From NCBI GenBank assembly GCA_910588175.1, contig CAJUQQ010000026.1:1-23150 (forward strand): a DNA stretch of 23,150 nucleotides, in the 5' to 3' direction. How positions within the stretch are numbered: position 1 is the stretch's first letter; each line of letters begins with the position of its first letter. The notes below the pieces were generated by a model. It had not been told where the DNA came from. It saw only the letters and a program-made list of their open reading frames with translations, and did not search any database. Origin of the DNA: an uncultured Oscillibacter sp. GTDB taxonomy: Bacteria; Bacillota; Clostridia; Oscillospirales; Oscillospiraceae. Positions 6,405 to 13,071 of the stretch are shown one piece after another. The translations under genes were made by a program, and so were the position numbers.

Positions 6405-7206
6405 AGAAGTGGTAAGGGGCCTCGGCGGTGAACTTCTTGAAGTCGTGTATGAAATGGGCCTGGTCGAAATAGCCGCTGTCAAAGGCCAGGGCCGACAGGT
6501 CCGTATACTCTCCGGAAAACAGCGCCTTCAGCGCGCCCTGAAAGCGCATGACGCCGCTGTACTGCTTGGGGGACATGCCGTAGCCGTTCTTGAACTTCTC
6601 CCGGCAGTAGCGCTCGGAATAGCCGGTCTCCCGCTCCAGGCCCCGAAAGGTCAGGTTGCCCCGGGCGGCGCAGATCATGATGGTCAGATAATCCACAAAG
6701 GTGGGGGCGTAGCTGTAGTCAATGAGGTGTTCCCGGGCAAAGGCGTTGAAGAGGCTGATGCGGTCCTCGAAGCCGGCGGCGGGGATTTTCTCCACCAGCT
6801 CCCCGGCGTGGGGGAAGGCGTCCAGGAGGTCGGTAAACCGGTCCACCAGCTCCGTGTAGGCCATCTTGGGCGGCCGCATCCCCAGATTGGAGTAGGGCTT
6901 GAAGCCAAAGTAAGAGGTGTCCGGCTTCAGCACCAAGGTCTGCGGCTTCAGCGCGGCGCCGGAGAGCAAGGCCTGGGGACGGTCCGGATCGCAGATGAAC
7001 AGCACGTTGATGCAGGCGTCCGGAAGGAGCTGGATGGCGCCTCCCTCCTCTCCGGAAGAGAACTCGTAGAAGAGCGCGTCGCTCTTCACGCAGACCGGAT
7101 TCCAGTGGAGCTGGCGCTCCTGATAGCGCTGGACCCGGCTGTGGACAACCGGCTGAAAGGGCGGGGAGTTGCTCTGCATCTCTTCCAAAACCGTGGAAAT
7201 CGTCAT
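6379..7206 (-). CDS. AraC-family transcriptional regulator (copy 1)
   Basis: The 275-residue regulator has an N-terminal sensing domain (about 1-165) containing 'QRYQERQLHWNPVCVKSDALFYEFSSG' and 'LKPDTSYFGFKPYSNLGMR', and a C-terminal AraC domain with two helix-turn-helix motifs: 'LTFRGLERETGYSERYCREKFKNGYGMSPKQYSGVMRFQGAL' and 'DLSALAFDSGYFDQAHFIHDFKKFTAEAPYHFF'. The ATG at 7206 follows GAAAGGAGCTTCCC; a longer reading to 7305 runs into the terminator hairpin of the upstream gene and has no such site. It is clearly paralogous to the regulator at 17589-18398, sharing YQER..WNP, YFGFKPYS and GYS.RYCRE.F. A role in controlling the neighbouring NTF2-like and MFS genes is inferred from position. 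Confidence 0.9.
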   Translation of the reverse strand: MTISTVLEEMQSNSPPFQPVVHSRVQRYQERQLHWNPVCVKSDALFYEFSSGEEGGAIQLLPDACINVLFICDPDRPQALLSGAALKPQTLVLKPDTSYFGFKPYSNLGMRPPKMAYTELVDRFTDLLDAFPHAGELVEKIPAAGFEDRISLFNAFAREHLIDYSYAPTFVDYLTIMICAARGNLTFRGLERETGYSERYCREKFKNGYGMSPKQYSGVMRFQGALKALFSGEYTDLSALAFDSGYFDQAHFIHDFKKFTAEAPYHFFKSCRAKR

Positions 7207-7251
7207 GGGAAGCTCCTTTCTCTCTGACGGATGAAGGCCATGGTACGATGT

Positions 7252-7305
7252 GAAAATGGAGCAGCGGCACTGGGCGGGGGTTTGCCGCCAGCACCGTTGC
7301 TCCAT
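7252..7305 (-). terminator. Intrinsic terminator after the NTF2-like gene
   Basis: On the minus strand a long imperfect stem ATGGAGCAACGGTGCTGG.../...CCAGTGCCGCTGCTCCAT is followed by TTTTCA. It separates the NTF2-like gene from the AraC gene, so the two are probably separate transcripts. Confidence 0.6.
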
Positions 7306-7395
7306 ACGCGGGACTGCAAGACTACAGCGGCGGGGTCAACCGTGAATTTGTGAAAACGCGGAGACCTCCTCCGCCGGCGGGAGAGAGCGTCCGCC

Positions 7396-7770
7396 TTACA
7401 GGGTGGTGAACAGCTTGGAGATAATCTTCCACTCGCCGTCGGTCTTGATGAGGTGGAAGAAGTCCACCAGCGTGGCGGAGCCGCGGAAGCCGGTCTCGGA
7501 GACCACGACGGAGGCCACGCCGCCCTCGATGCGGATGGACTCGATTTCCGCCTGATAGGCGTCGCCCTTGGAGGCCATGGAGGGAGCGGAGGCGATGTCC
7601 TCGACAAAGGCGGCGGGGGTCGCCAGGACGCACTCGGGGCCCAGGTAGCCGTTCATGACGGCGTTGGGATGAAAGACGCTTTTCAGCTTTTCGATATCGG
7701 CCTGGTAGGAGCCGTCCATGTAATTCTGCATGACCTGCTTGATCTGGAGCGTTTCGACGTGATTGTTCAT
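7396..7770 (-). CDS. NTF2-like / putative lumazine-binding (SnoaL-like) protein
   Basis: This is a 124-residue cone-barrel protein. Typical features are an N-terminal helix 'LQIKQVMQNYMDGSYQADIEKLKSVFHPNAVMNGYLG' (about 8-44), a central 'AAFVEDIAS' helix, and a closing strand pair 'FRGSATLVDFFHLIKTDGEWKIISKLFTTL'. The pattern fits the putative lumazine-binding NTF2-like family. Members act as small-molecule binding proteins, isomerases or dehydratases, so no reaction can be assigned. The ATG follows AAAAAGGAGGATATACATT. Longer upstream readings cross the intergenic control region and are not credible. It is divergent from the MFS gene at 8041, with matching promoter boxes on both sides of the gap. 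Confidence 0.85.
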   Translation of the reverse strand: MNNHVETLQIKQVMQNYMDGSYQADIEKLKSVFHPNAVMNGYLGPECVLATPAAFVEDIASAPSMASKGDAYQAEIESIRIEGGVASVVVSETGFRGSATLVDFFHLIKTDGEWKIISKLFTTL

Positions 7771-7813
7771 AATGTATATCCTCCTTTTTCTTGAGCCGTG
7801 AGGCTTTGGATAT

Positions 7814-7850
7814 AATATACCATAGTTTGGGAAATTCGCATTGTATAAAA
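7814..7850 (-). promoter_or_regulatory. Promoter of the NTF2-like gene with TTTTATACAAT box
   Basis: On the minus strand TTTTATACAAT (7850-7840) is followed after 20 bp by a TATATT -10 (7819-7814). No good -35 hexamer is present, which suggests an activator-dependent promoter. The same box recurs at 7903-7913 and 13023-13034. Confidence 0.5.
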
Positions 7851-7902
7851 TGGCGTTGCCCCGGGAGGGCGGCGGCGGCCCCCGGTCCGCCGGAAAACGC
7901 CG

Positions 7903-7943
7903 TTTTATACAATTCGGCGGAGCGGCCGCAATGCTACTATGAT
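7903..7943 (+). promoter_or_regulatory. Promoter of the first MFS gene with TTTTATACAAT box
   Basis: TTTTATACAAT (7903-7913) is followed after 21 bp by TACTAT (7935-7940), or after 24 bp by TATGAT (7938-7943). It forms an inverted pair with the box of the divergent NTF2-like promoter; flanking bases also match (CGCC before the box). Confidence 0.5.
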
Positions 7944-8040
7944 GAAAACAAAAGCAAGCCCACGGCGGAGACCCGGGACGCCGGACGCTGCTTTCGTTGC
8001 CGGCACGCCCCCAACGACGTGAAGAGAAAGGAAAGATCTT

Positions 8041-9234
8041 ATGAACAAGAAGGGTCAAGGCCGTCTCATTCTGGCAGTGCTCATCATTGCCTGCGTGGGA
8101 CAAATCAACACCATCGCGTCCGTCATGATGGCGGATATCGCAGCGGAGTTCCCGGACGCCTCCGCCACAGCCATCCAGTATGTCATGCAGTTCGGCATGA
8201 TCGGCGGCTTCCCCGTTTCCCTGGCCATGACAGTTCTCTCCCAGAAGTTCCGCAAGAAGCCCATGATCCTCATCGGCATGGCCTGCATTCTCATCGGCGG
8301 AGCGATTCCCATCGTCTCCCACAGCTCCCTGGCGGTGCTGTACGTCTGCGCGTTCCTGGTGGGCGCGGGCCAGGGCTTCATCACCCCGCTGCTGGGCACC
8401 ATCATCCTGCTGAATTTTGAGGGTTCGATGAAGGACCGCATGATCGGCCTGAACACCACCTTCGGCACCGGCGGCGCGGCGCTGCTGCTGGTGATCGCGG
8501 GCTGGGTCTGCAAGACCGGCTGGGTCAACGTGTATTACATCTATTTCGCGGTCGTTCCCGTGTTCCTCATCGCGCTGGTCTGCCTGCCCATGGATGAGAA
8601 GCCCCAGCCCATCGCGGCCACGGAGTCCGGCTCCAAGGCGGCGATTCCCGCCAAGGGCGCTATCCAATGCCTGCTGGCCGTGTGCATGATGATCGGCTAC
8701 GTCACCTTCCCGCTGAACCTGGCCATGTTCGTGGTGGGCGAGGGCATCGGCGATCCCGCCTCCGTGGGCCTGGGCATGTCCCTGGTGACCATCGTGGGCG
8801 CGCTGGTCGGCCTGATTCTGCCCCAGATTATCAAGATGTTCAAGCTGTATATCTCCGCCCTGGGCGCGGCCTTCGGCTTCCTTTCCACGGTGTGCGTCAT
8901 CGTCGCGGGCAACATGATGATGGTCTACATGGCCGCCATCCTGAACGGCATCTTCTTCGGCGTGGTCATGGCCGGCGGCGGCTATGTCATCGGCCGGATC
9001 TGCAAGCCGGAGCAGATCGGTCCCACCTTCTCCCTGTCCATGTCCTTTGTCACCCTGGGCACTATCATCAGCCCCATCATCGTCAACGCGCTGACCGCCG
9101 TCTGGGGCGGCGAGGGCTCCAAGGGCGCGTTCATCACCTCCGCGGGCATCTTCGCCGTGGTGTTTGTCCTCCAGATCTTCTGGGGCGCTTACCTCACCAA
9201 GACCTGCCCCGAGGCTCCCGTACCCCAGGCGTAA
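8041..9234 (+). CDS. Major facilitator superfamily transporter (first)
   Basis: The 397-residue protein is hydrophobic throughout with about twelve membrane segments. The loop between helices 2 and 3 reads 'SLAMTVLSQKFRKKPMILIG', a variant of the MFS motif A, and the central cytoplasmic loop lies around residues 180-205 ('MDEKPQPIAATESGSKAAIPAKG'). The ATG follows GAAAGGAAAGATCTT. Substrate is unknown; an organic acid or drug-like molecule is plausible. It is divergent from the NTF2-like gene, shares a promoter box with it, and is followed by a hairpin repeat element that separates it from the MATE gene. Confidence 0.9.
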   Translation: MNKKGQGRLILAVLIIACVGQINTIASVMMADIAAEFPDASATAIQYVMQFGMIGGFPVSLAMTVLSQKFRKKPMILIGMACILIGGAIPIVSHSSLAVLYVCAFLVGAGQGFITPLLGTIILLNFEGSMKDRMIGLNTTFGTGGAALLLVIAGWVCKTGWVNVYYIYFAVVPVFLIALVCLPMDEKPQPIAATESGSKAAIPAKGAIQCLLAVCMMIGYVTFPLNLAMFVVGEGIGDPASVGLGMSLVTIVGALVGLILPQIIKMFKLYISALGAAFGFLSTVCVIVAGNMMMVYMAAILNGIFFGVVMAGGGYVIGRICKPEQIGPTFSLSMSFVTLGTIISPIIVNALTAVWGGEGSKGAFITSAGIFAVVFVLQIFWGAYLTKTCPEAPVPQA

Positions 9235-9244
9235 TCCCAAGCCA

Positions 9245-9258
9245 TTTCCGATCGGAAA
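9245..9258. other. 14-bp perfect palindrome
   Basis: TTTCCGATCGGAAA lies 10 bp after the MFS stop and directly abuts the first hairpin of the repeat element. It could be part of a terminator or the insertion context of the element; its role is unknown. Confidence 0.4.
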
Positions 9259-9473
9259 GGGACAAGGGCCATGCCCTTGTCCCAGAGAGTCGAAAAAGTG
9301 CTGTCCGCAAGGGAACGGAAAGAAAAAGAGCTACGAGAGAAACCCATCAGGGGTTTCTCTCGTTTTCAATCAGAAGTTTTTTGGAACTTTTTAAAGGTCC
9401 AAAAAACTTGCTCAGGCTGGCGAAAAGATATTTTCGACAGCCTGAGACAAGGGCCATGCCCTTGTCCTTTTTT
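9259..9473 (+). repeat. Single diverged copy of the hairpin repeat element
   Basis: This element has the same order of parts as the array at 3466-4048. A is GGGACAAGGGC/GCCCTTGTCCC (9259-9283). B is CGAGAGAAACCC/GGGTTTCTCTCG (9334-9362). The box GTTTTCAATCAGAAGTTTT is at 9362-9380. C is AAGTTTTTTGGAACTTT with its complement (9374-9409, one mismatch). D is TCAGGCTG-GC-GAAAA-GATA-TTTTC-GA-CAGCCTGA (9412-9445). A second copy of A (9446-9466) is followed by a run of T. A-to-A distance is again 185 bp. Stem sequences differ from the array but remain complementary. The final hairpin plus T-run is an intrinsic terminator for the MFS gene. Confidence 0.9.
9446..9473 (+). terminator. Intrinsic terminator at the right end of the repeat element
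   Basis: GACAAGGGC-CAT-GCCCTTGTC is followed by CTTTTTT. It ends only a few bases before the AAAGGAGG site of the MATE gene, so the MATE gene is either read by terminator read-through or has its promoter inside the repeat. Confidence 0.75.
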
Positions 9474-9495
9474 AAAGGAGGAAACGGTCGGACCC

Positions 9496-10863
9496 ATGAA
9501 CGACGGACGGAATTTTACCGAGGGCGGCATCCTGCTGCCCCTTCTGCGCTTTACGCTGCCGGTGCTGCTGGCGCTGTGCCTCCAGTCCATGTACGGCGCG
9601 GTGGACCTCTGGGTGGTGGGGACCTTCGGCCAGGCGGCGGACGTGTCCGCCGTGTCCACCGGAGGACAGATCATGCAGACGGTGACCAGCGTCATCACCA
9701 GTCTTTCCGCCGGGGCCACGGTTCTGCTGGGCCGGGAGGTGGGACGGCGGAACCGGGAGGCCGCCGCCTCCGTGGTGGGCACGGCGGCGTGCATGTTCGC
9801 CCTGCTGGCCGTCTGCCTCACCGCCGTGATGCTCTTTGCCGCCCGGCCCTTCGCCTCGGCGCTGCAAACGCCGCCGGAGGCTTTTGAAAAAACCATTGTC
9901 TATGTCCACATCTGCTCCGGCGGCGCGGTCTGCATCGTGGCCTACAACGTTCTGGGCAGCGTCTTCCGGGGGCTGGGGGACTCGCGGACGCCTCTGCTGA
10001 CGGTGCTGGCGGCCTGCGCCGGAAACGTTCTGGGCGACCTGTTTTTTGTGGGGGCGCTGGGCATGGGCGTGGCCGGGGCGGCCATTGCCACCGTGCTGGC
10101 CCAGGCGGGCAGCGTGCTGCTGTGCCTGCTGCGGCTGCGGCGGAGGGGGGTGCCCTTCCCCTGCACGCGGGAGGCGCTGCGGCCCCGGAAGTCCGTAACC
10201 CGGAGCGTTCTGCGCCTGGGGGCGCCCATCGCCGTGCAGGATGGGCTGGTCAGCGTCTCCTTCCTGGCCATCAACGCCATTGTCAACCGCCTGGGGGTGG
10301 TTTCCTCGGCGGGCGTGGGGGTGGCGGGGAAGCTGTGCGGCTTCATCATGCTGGTGCCGGGAGCCTATATGCAGTCCCTCTCCGCCTTTGTGGCCCAAAA
10401 TATGGGGGCGGGAAAGCCGGAGCGGGCCCGCCGGGCGCTGCTGTGGGGTGTGTCCACGTCCCTGGGCTTCGCGGTGGTGCTGTCCTGGCTGTCCTTTTTC
10501 CACGGCGAGCTGCTGGCGGGCCTCTTCGTCCGGGACGGGGAGGTAATCCGGGCCGCGGCGGAGTATCTGAAGGCCTATGCCATTGACACGCTGCTGGTCT
10601 CCTTCCACTTCTGCTTCGCCGGGTATTTCAGCGGTTGCGGCAGGACCAAGTTCGTCCTCTTCCAGGGGGTGGCCGGGGCCTTTGGCGTGCGGATTCCGGC
10701 CTCCTATCTCATGAGCCGCCGCCAGCCCCTCTCCCTGTTCCGGGTGGGACTGGCCACGCCTCTGTCCAGCCTGGTGCAGCTGATTCTTTGCGGTGGCTGC
10801 TTCCTTCTGACCTGGCGGAAGGACGCCGGAGAGCCGGACACGCCGCCGGAAGGGGAGGCGTGA
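9496..10863 (+). CDS. MATE-family efflux transporter
   Basis: This is a multidrug and toxin extrusion type antiporter of 455 residues with about twelve membrane segments in two six-helix halves. Signatures include 'LPVLLALCLQSMYGAVDLWVVG' in helix 1, 'SLSAGATVLLGREVGRRN' at the end of helix 2, and 'LGAPIAVQDGLVSVSFLAINAIVNRLG' opening the second half. The ATG is preceded by AAAGGAGG but with 14 nt between, longer than usual; no alternative start lies closer. Reading further upstream would run into the repeat element, so I exclude it. The substrate is not predictable. A terminator follows at 10893. Confidence 0.92.
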   Translation: MNDGRNFTEGGILLPLLRFTLPVLLALCLQSMYGAVDLWVVGTFGQAADVSAVSTGGQIMQTVTSVITSLSAGATVLLGREVGRRNREAAASVVGTAACMFALLAVCLTAVMLFAARPFASALQTPPEAFEKTIVYVHICSGGAVCIVAYNVLGSVFRGLGDSRTPLLTVLAACAGNVLGDLFFVGALGMGVAGAAIATVLAQAGSVLLCLLRLRRRGVPFPCTREALRPRKSVTRSVLRLGAPIAVQDGLVSVSFLAINAIVNRLGVVSSAGVGVAGKLCGFIMLVPGAYMQSLSAFVAQNMGAGKPERARRALLWGVSTSLGFAVVLSWLSFFHGELLAGLFVRDGEVIRAAAEYLKAYAIDTLLVSFHFCFAGYFSGCGRTKFVLFQGVAGAFGVRIPASYLMSRRQPLSLFRVGLATPLSSLVQLILCGGCFLLTWRKDAGEPDTPPEGEA

Positions 10864-10892
10864 GGAATCCGGAAAAGAGCAAAGAGCGCTGC

Positions 10893-10924
10893 GGGAGGCG
10901 TCCTTCTGGACGCCTCCCGTTTCC
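10893..10924 (+). terminator. Terminator after the MATE gene
   Basis: GGGAGGCGTCC-TTCT-GGACGCCTCCC, an 11-bp perfect stem (10893-10918), is followed by GTTTCC. It lies 30 bp after the MATE stop. Confidence 0.7.
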
Positions 10925-10986
10925 CGTCCCAGGAGAGCCTTTGGAAGATGGGAAGACGCGCGGGGAAAAAGGTCTCCGCGCCATGA

Positions 10987-11022
10987 GGAAAGCCCCCCGG
11001 CCGGTTGGCCGGAGGGCTTTCC
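10987..11022. terminator. GC hairpin between convergent MATE and amidohydrolase genes
   Basis: GGAAAGCCCCCCGGCC-GGTT-GGCCGGAGGGCTTTCC forms a 16-bp stem with one mismatch. There is no T-run directly after it on either strand, so it is a weak terminator or a transcript-end stabiliser for the minus-strand amidohydrolase operon. Confidence 0.4.
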
Positions 11023-11054
11023 CCAAAAAATGAGGGAGAAGTGTAGAGCGGAAA

Positions 11055-11996
11055 TCAGAACTCCAGGTGCATCAGGCGGGCTATGTTGGTGTAGCCTACC
11101 TTGTCCAGAAGCTCGGGCTGGCCTTCGAAGGCCTTTTTCAGCTCCGCCACCGAGTAGTGGAAGGAGCCGAAGGGCACGTCCGTGCCGAAGAGGACCTTGT
11201 CCTCGCCCAGCAGCTCCACGGCCCGGCGCATCAGCTGGGCGGAGCACATGGAGGTGTCCGTGTAGACGTTGGGCAGATCTTTCACGCCCTCGTACAGGAC
11301 CTCGCAGCAGCTAGCGGAGTGCGCGACGATGATCTTGTAGTCCTTCCACTTGTGGCAGAAGGGCACCACGGCGGTCTGGAAATCGCTGAACATGGGGTTG
11401 GAGGTCTTGCTGTGGGGATCGTCGTCGGTGTAATAGGCGTTGGCGCCGCAGTGGGTCAGGACGGGCAGGTCCGCCTCGCCGAAGACCTTGACGGCGGCCT
11501 CAATCCGGGGGTCGTCCAGGGCCACGTTTTGAATGGTGGGGTGGAGCTTGAGACCCTTGGCGCCGTTGCGGATGTCCTGGCGCAGCTTGCCGCACATCTC
11601 CTCCACGGGCATGTCCAGCACGCAGGTGGTGAAGGGGATGATCCGGGGCTCCAGCTTGGAGGCGGCCCAGTATTCCTCAAAGGTCTGGTTGGGCCAGATG
11701 GGCAGCATGACGATGTTTTTCACCTCGGGGTGGGCGTCCAGCTCCCGGGTCAGGTTCTCCAGGGTCCACTCCCAGCAGCGGTACTGACCGGCCTTGATCA
11801 GGCTGTAGACAAAGGGGCCGACCTTCTCCGGGTCCGCCATCACGTCGGCGGGGAAGAGGGCGGTGGTGTAGCCGGACTTTTCGCACTGGATGAAGGGGTC
11901 GTCGTATTCGCCCTTTTTGATGTTGGTCTTGAAGGTGATGTTGATGTTTTCGTGGAAGATATCTCCAATATGGGCGTGGGAATCAATAATACGCAT
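11055..11996 (-). CDS. Metal-dependent amidohydrolase, Amidohydro_2 type (copy B)
   Basis: This is a TIM-barrel hydrolase or decarboxylase of 313 residues. The metal-site pattern is intact: HxH at His7/His9 in 'IDSHAHIGD', His152 in 'GLKLHP', His182 in 'LTHCG', His226 in 'IVAHSA' and Asp273 in 'LFGTDVPF'. This Amidohydro_2 layout includes gamma-resorcylate and ACMS decarboxylases as well as hydrolases of cyclic and lactone substrates, so the reaction cannot be fixed from sequence. The ATG follows AAAGGAGGAGCGCCCC. It is the second gene of a two-gene minus-strand operon, 24 bp after its paralogue at 12021-12926, with which it shares 'SKLEPRIIPFT' and 'GQYRCWE' segments. Confidence 0.9.
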   Translation of the reverse strand: MRIIDSHAHIGDIFHENINITFKTNIKKGEYDDPFIQCEKSGYTTALFPADVMADPEKVGPFVYSLIKAGQYRCWEWTLENLTRELDAHPEVKNIVMLPIWPNQTFEEYWAASKLEPRIIPFTTCVLDMPVEEMCGKLRQDIRNGAKGLKLHPTIQNVALDDPRIEAAVKVFGEADLPVLTHCGANAYYTDDDPHSKTSNPMFSDFQTAVVPFCHKWKDYKIIVAHSASCCEVLYEGVKDLPNVYTDTSMCSAQLMRRAVELLGEDKVLFGTDVPFGSFHYSVAELKKAFEGQPELLDKVGYTNIARLMHLEF

Positions 11997-12020
11997 GGGG
12001 CGCTCCTCCTTTATACCGTC

Positions 12021-12926
12021 TTACAGGTGCAGCAGCTTGGCGATGTTGGCGTAGAAGACCTTGTCCTTGGCGGCGGGGTCGCCGGAGAGGGCCTCGTCAA
12101 TGACCTGGATGTTGAATTTTTCATAAGTAAAGGGATAGTCAGTGCCGTAGAGCACGCGGTCGGGTCCCATGTACTTCATGGCGTCCTTCACGGCAGCCAC
12201 GGAGGAGAAGGAGGTGTCGGAGTAGACGTTTTCCAGACCCTTGACCCCCTCCATAAAGGGCTGGGCGAAGGCGGCGCAGTGGGCGGCCACCAACACCTGG
12301 TCCGGCAGGTTCCGGGCGAACTCAAAGAAGTCGCTCATGGCGCCGTAGGACTGGACCTGGTTGTGAATCATGTCCTCGTGGTAATAGATGCCCTCGCCCA
12401 CGTGGATGACCACGGGCAGGTCCACCTCGGCGAAGACCTTGGCGGCGGCGTACATCCGCTCGTCCAGCAGGCGGACCTTCTGGAGCACGGGGTGGAGCTT
12501 GAGTCCCTTGGCGCCCCGGCCGATGTCCCGGCGCAGCTTGGCGCACATCTCGTCGATGGGCAGGTCCATGTCGGCGGCGGTGAAGGGGATAATCCGGGGC
12601 TCCAGCTTGGAGGCGGCCAGATACTCTTCAAAGGAGGTGTTGGGCAGGACGGGAAGCATCACGATGCCGGCCATGTCGTTGTCGTCCAGCTGCTTGGTGA
12701 GGTTTTCCACCGTGGATTCCCAGCAGCGGTACTGGCCTCCGTCGATAACCAGGTCCAGGTCCCGGGGGTCGCCGGTGAAGAGGGGCTTGGTGAACAGGGA
12801 CTCCTCCAGCTCAATGAAGCGGTCCTCGTAGTCTCCCTTTTTTACGTTGGTCTTGAAGCTGACGTTGCGGTTGTAGTGGAAAATGTCGCCCAGGTGCGCA
12901 TGGGAGTCGATGATGCGTCTTGCCAT
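12021..12926 (-). CDS. Metal-dependent amidohydrolase, Amidohydro_2 type (copy A)
   Basis: The first gene of the tandem pair encodes 301 residues. Metal-site residues are His9/His11 ('IDSHAHLGD'), His145 ('GLKLHP'), His175 ('VIHVGEG'), His216 ('VAAHCAAF') and Asp263 ('LYGTDYPF'), so it should be active. It is alignable to copy B along its whole length, but it differs around the substrate loops: copy B has 'HCGANAYYTDDDPHSKTSNPMF' where this one has 'HVGEGIYYHEDMIHNQVQSYG', suggesting a different substrate or step. The ATG follows AAGGAGGAACCACGCT. A promoter with the shared ATACAAT box lies upstream at 12997-13034. Confidence 0.9.
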   Translation of the reverse strand: MARRIIDSHAHLGDIFHYNRNVSFKTNVKKGDYEDRFIELEESLFTKPLFTGDPRDLDLVIDGGQYRCWESTVENLTKQLDDNDMAGIVMLPVLPNTSFEEYLAASKLEPRIIPFTAADMDLPIDEMCAKLRRDIGRGAKGLKLHPVLQKVRLLDERMYAAAKVFAEVDLPVVIHVGEGIYYHEDMIHNQVQSYGAMSDFFEFARNLPDQVLVAAHCAAFAQPFMEGVKGLENVYSDTSFSSVAAVKDAMKYMGPDRVLYGTDYPFTYEKFNIQVIDEALSGDPAAKDKVFYANIAKLLHL

Positions 12927-12996
12927 AGCGTGGTTCCTCCTTCATGTTCGTTGGGTCCGTACCGGGGAGCGGGGTCTTCTCTTGGTGCTTACGCCT

Positions 12997-13034
12997 ATTT
13001 TAGCACCGGCGGAACCGGAAGAATTGTATATAAA
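12997..13034 (-). promoter_or_regulatory. Promoter of the amidohydrolase pair with ATACAAT box
   Basis: On the minus strand TTTATATACAAT (13034-13023) is followed after exactly 20 bp by a TAAAAT -10 (13002-12997). No consensus -35 is present. Box and spacing match the promoters at 7814-7850 and 7903-7943. Confidence 0.5.
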
Positions 13035-13071
13035 GGAAGAAACCGGGTCCGGCGGGGAGAAAGGACCGCCC

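Noticed and set aside
7840..7913. Inverted repeat in the divergent gap read as the ends of a small MITE
   Set aside because: Each arm sits at the same distance from a -10 element, and a third single arm occurs in front of the amidohydrolases, which fits a regulator site better than a transposon.
7396..9240. 614-codon minus-strand frame running from the MFS gene into the NTF2-like gene
   Set aside because: Only the last 124 residues, after a strong ribosome site, look like a protein family; the rest is the antisense of the MFS gene and the intergenic control region.
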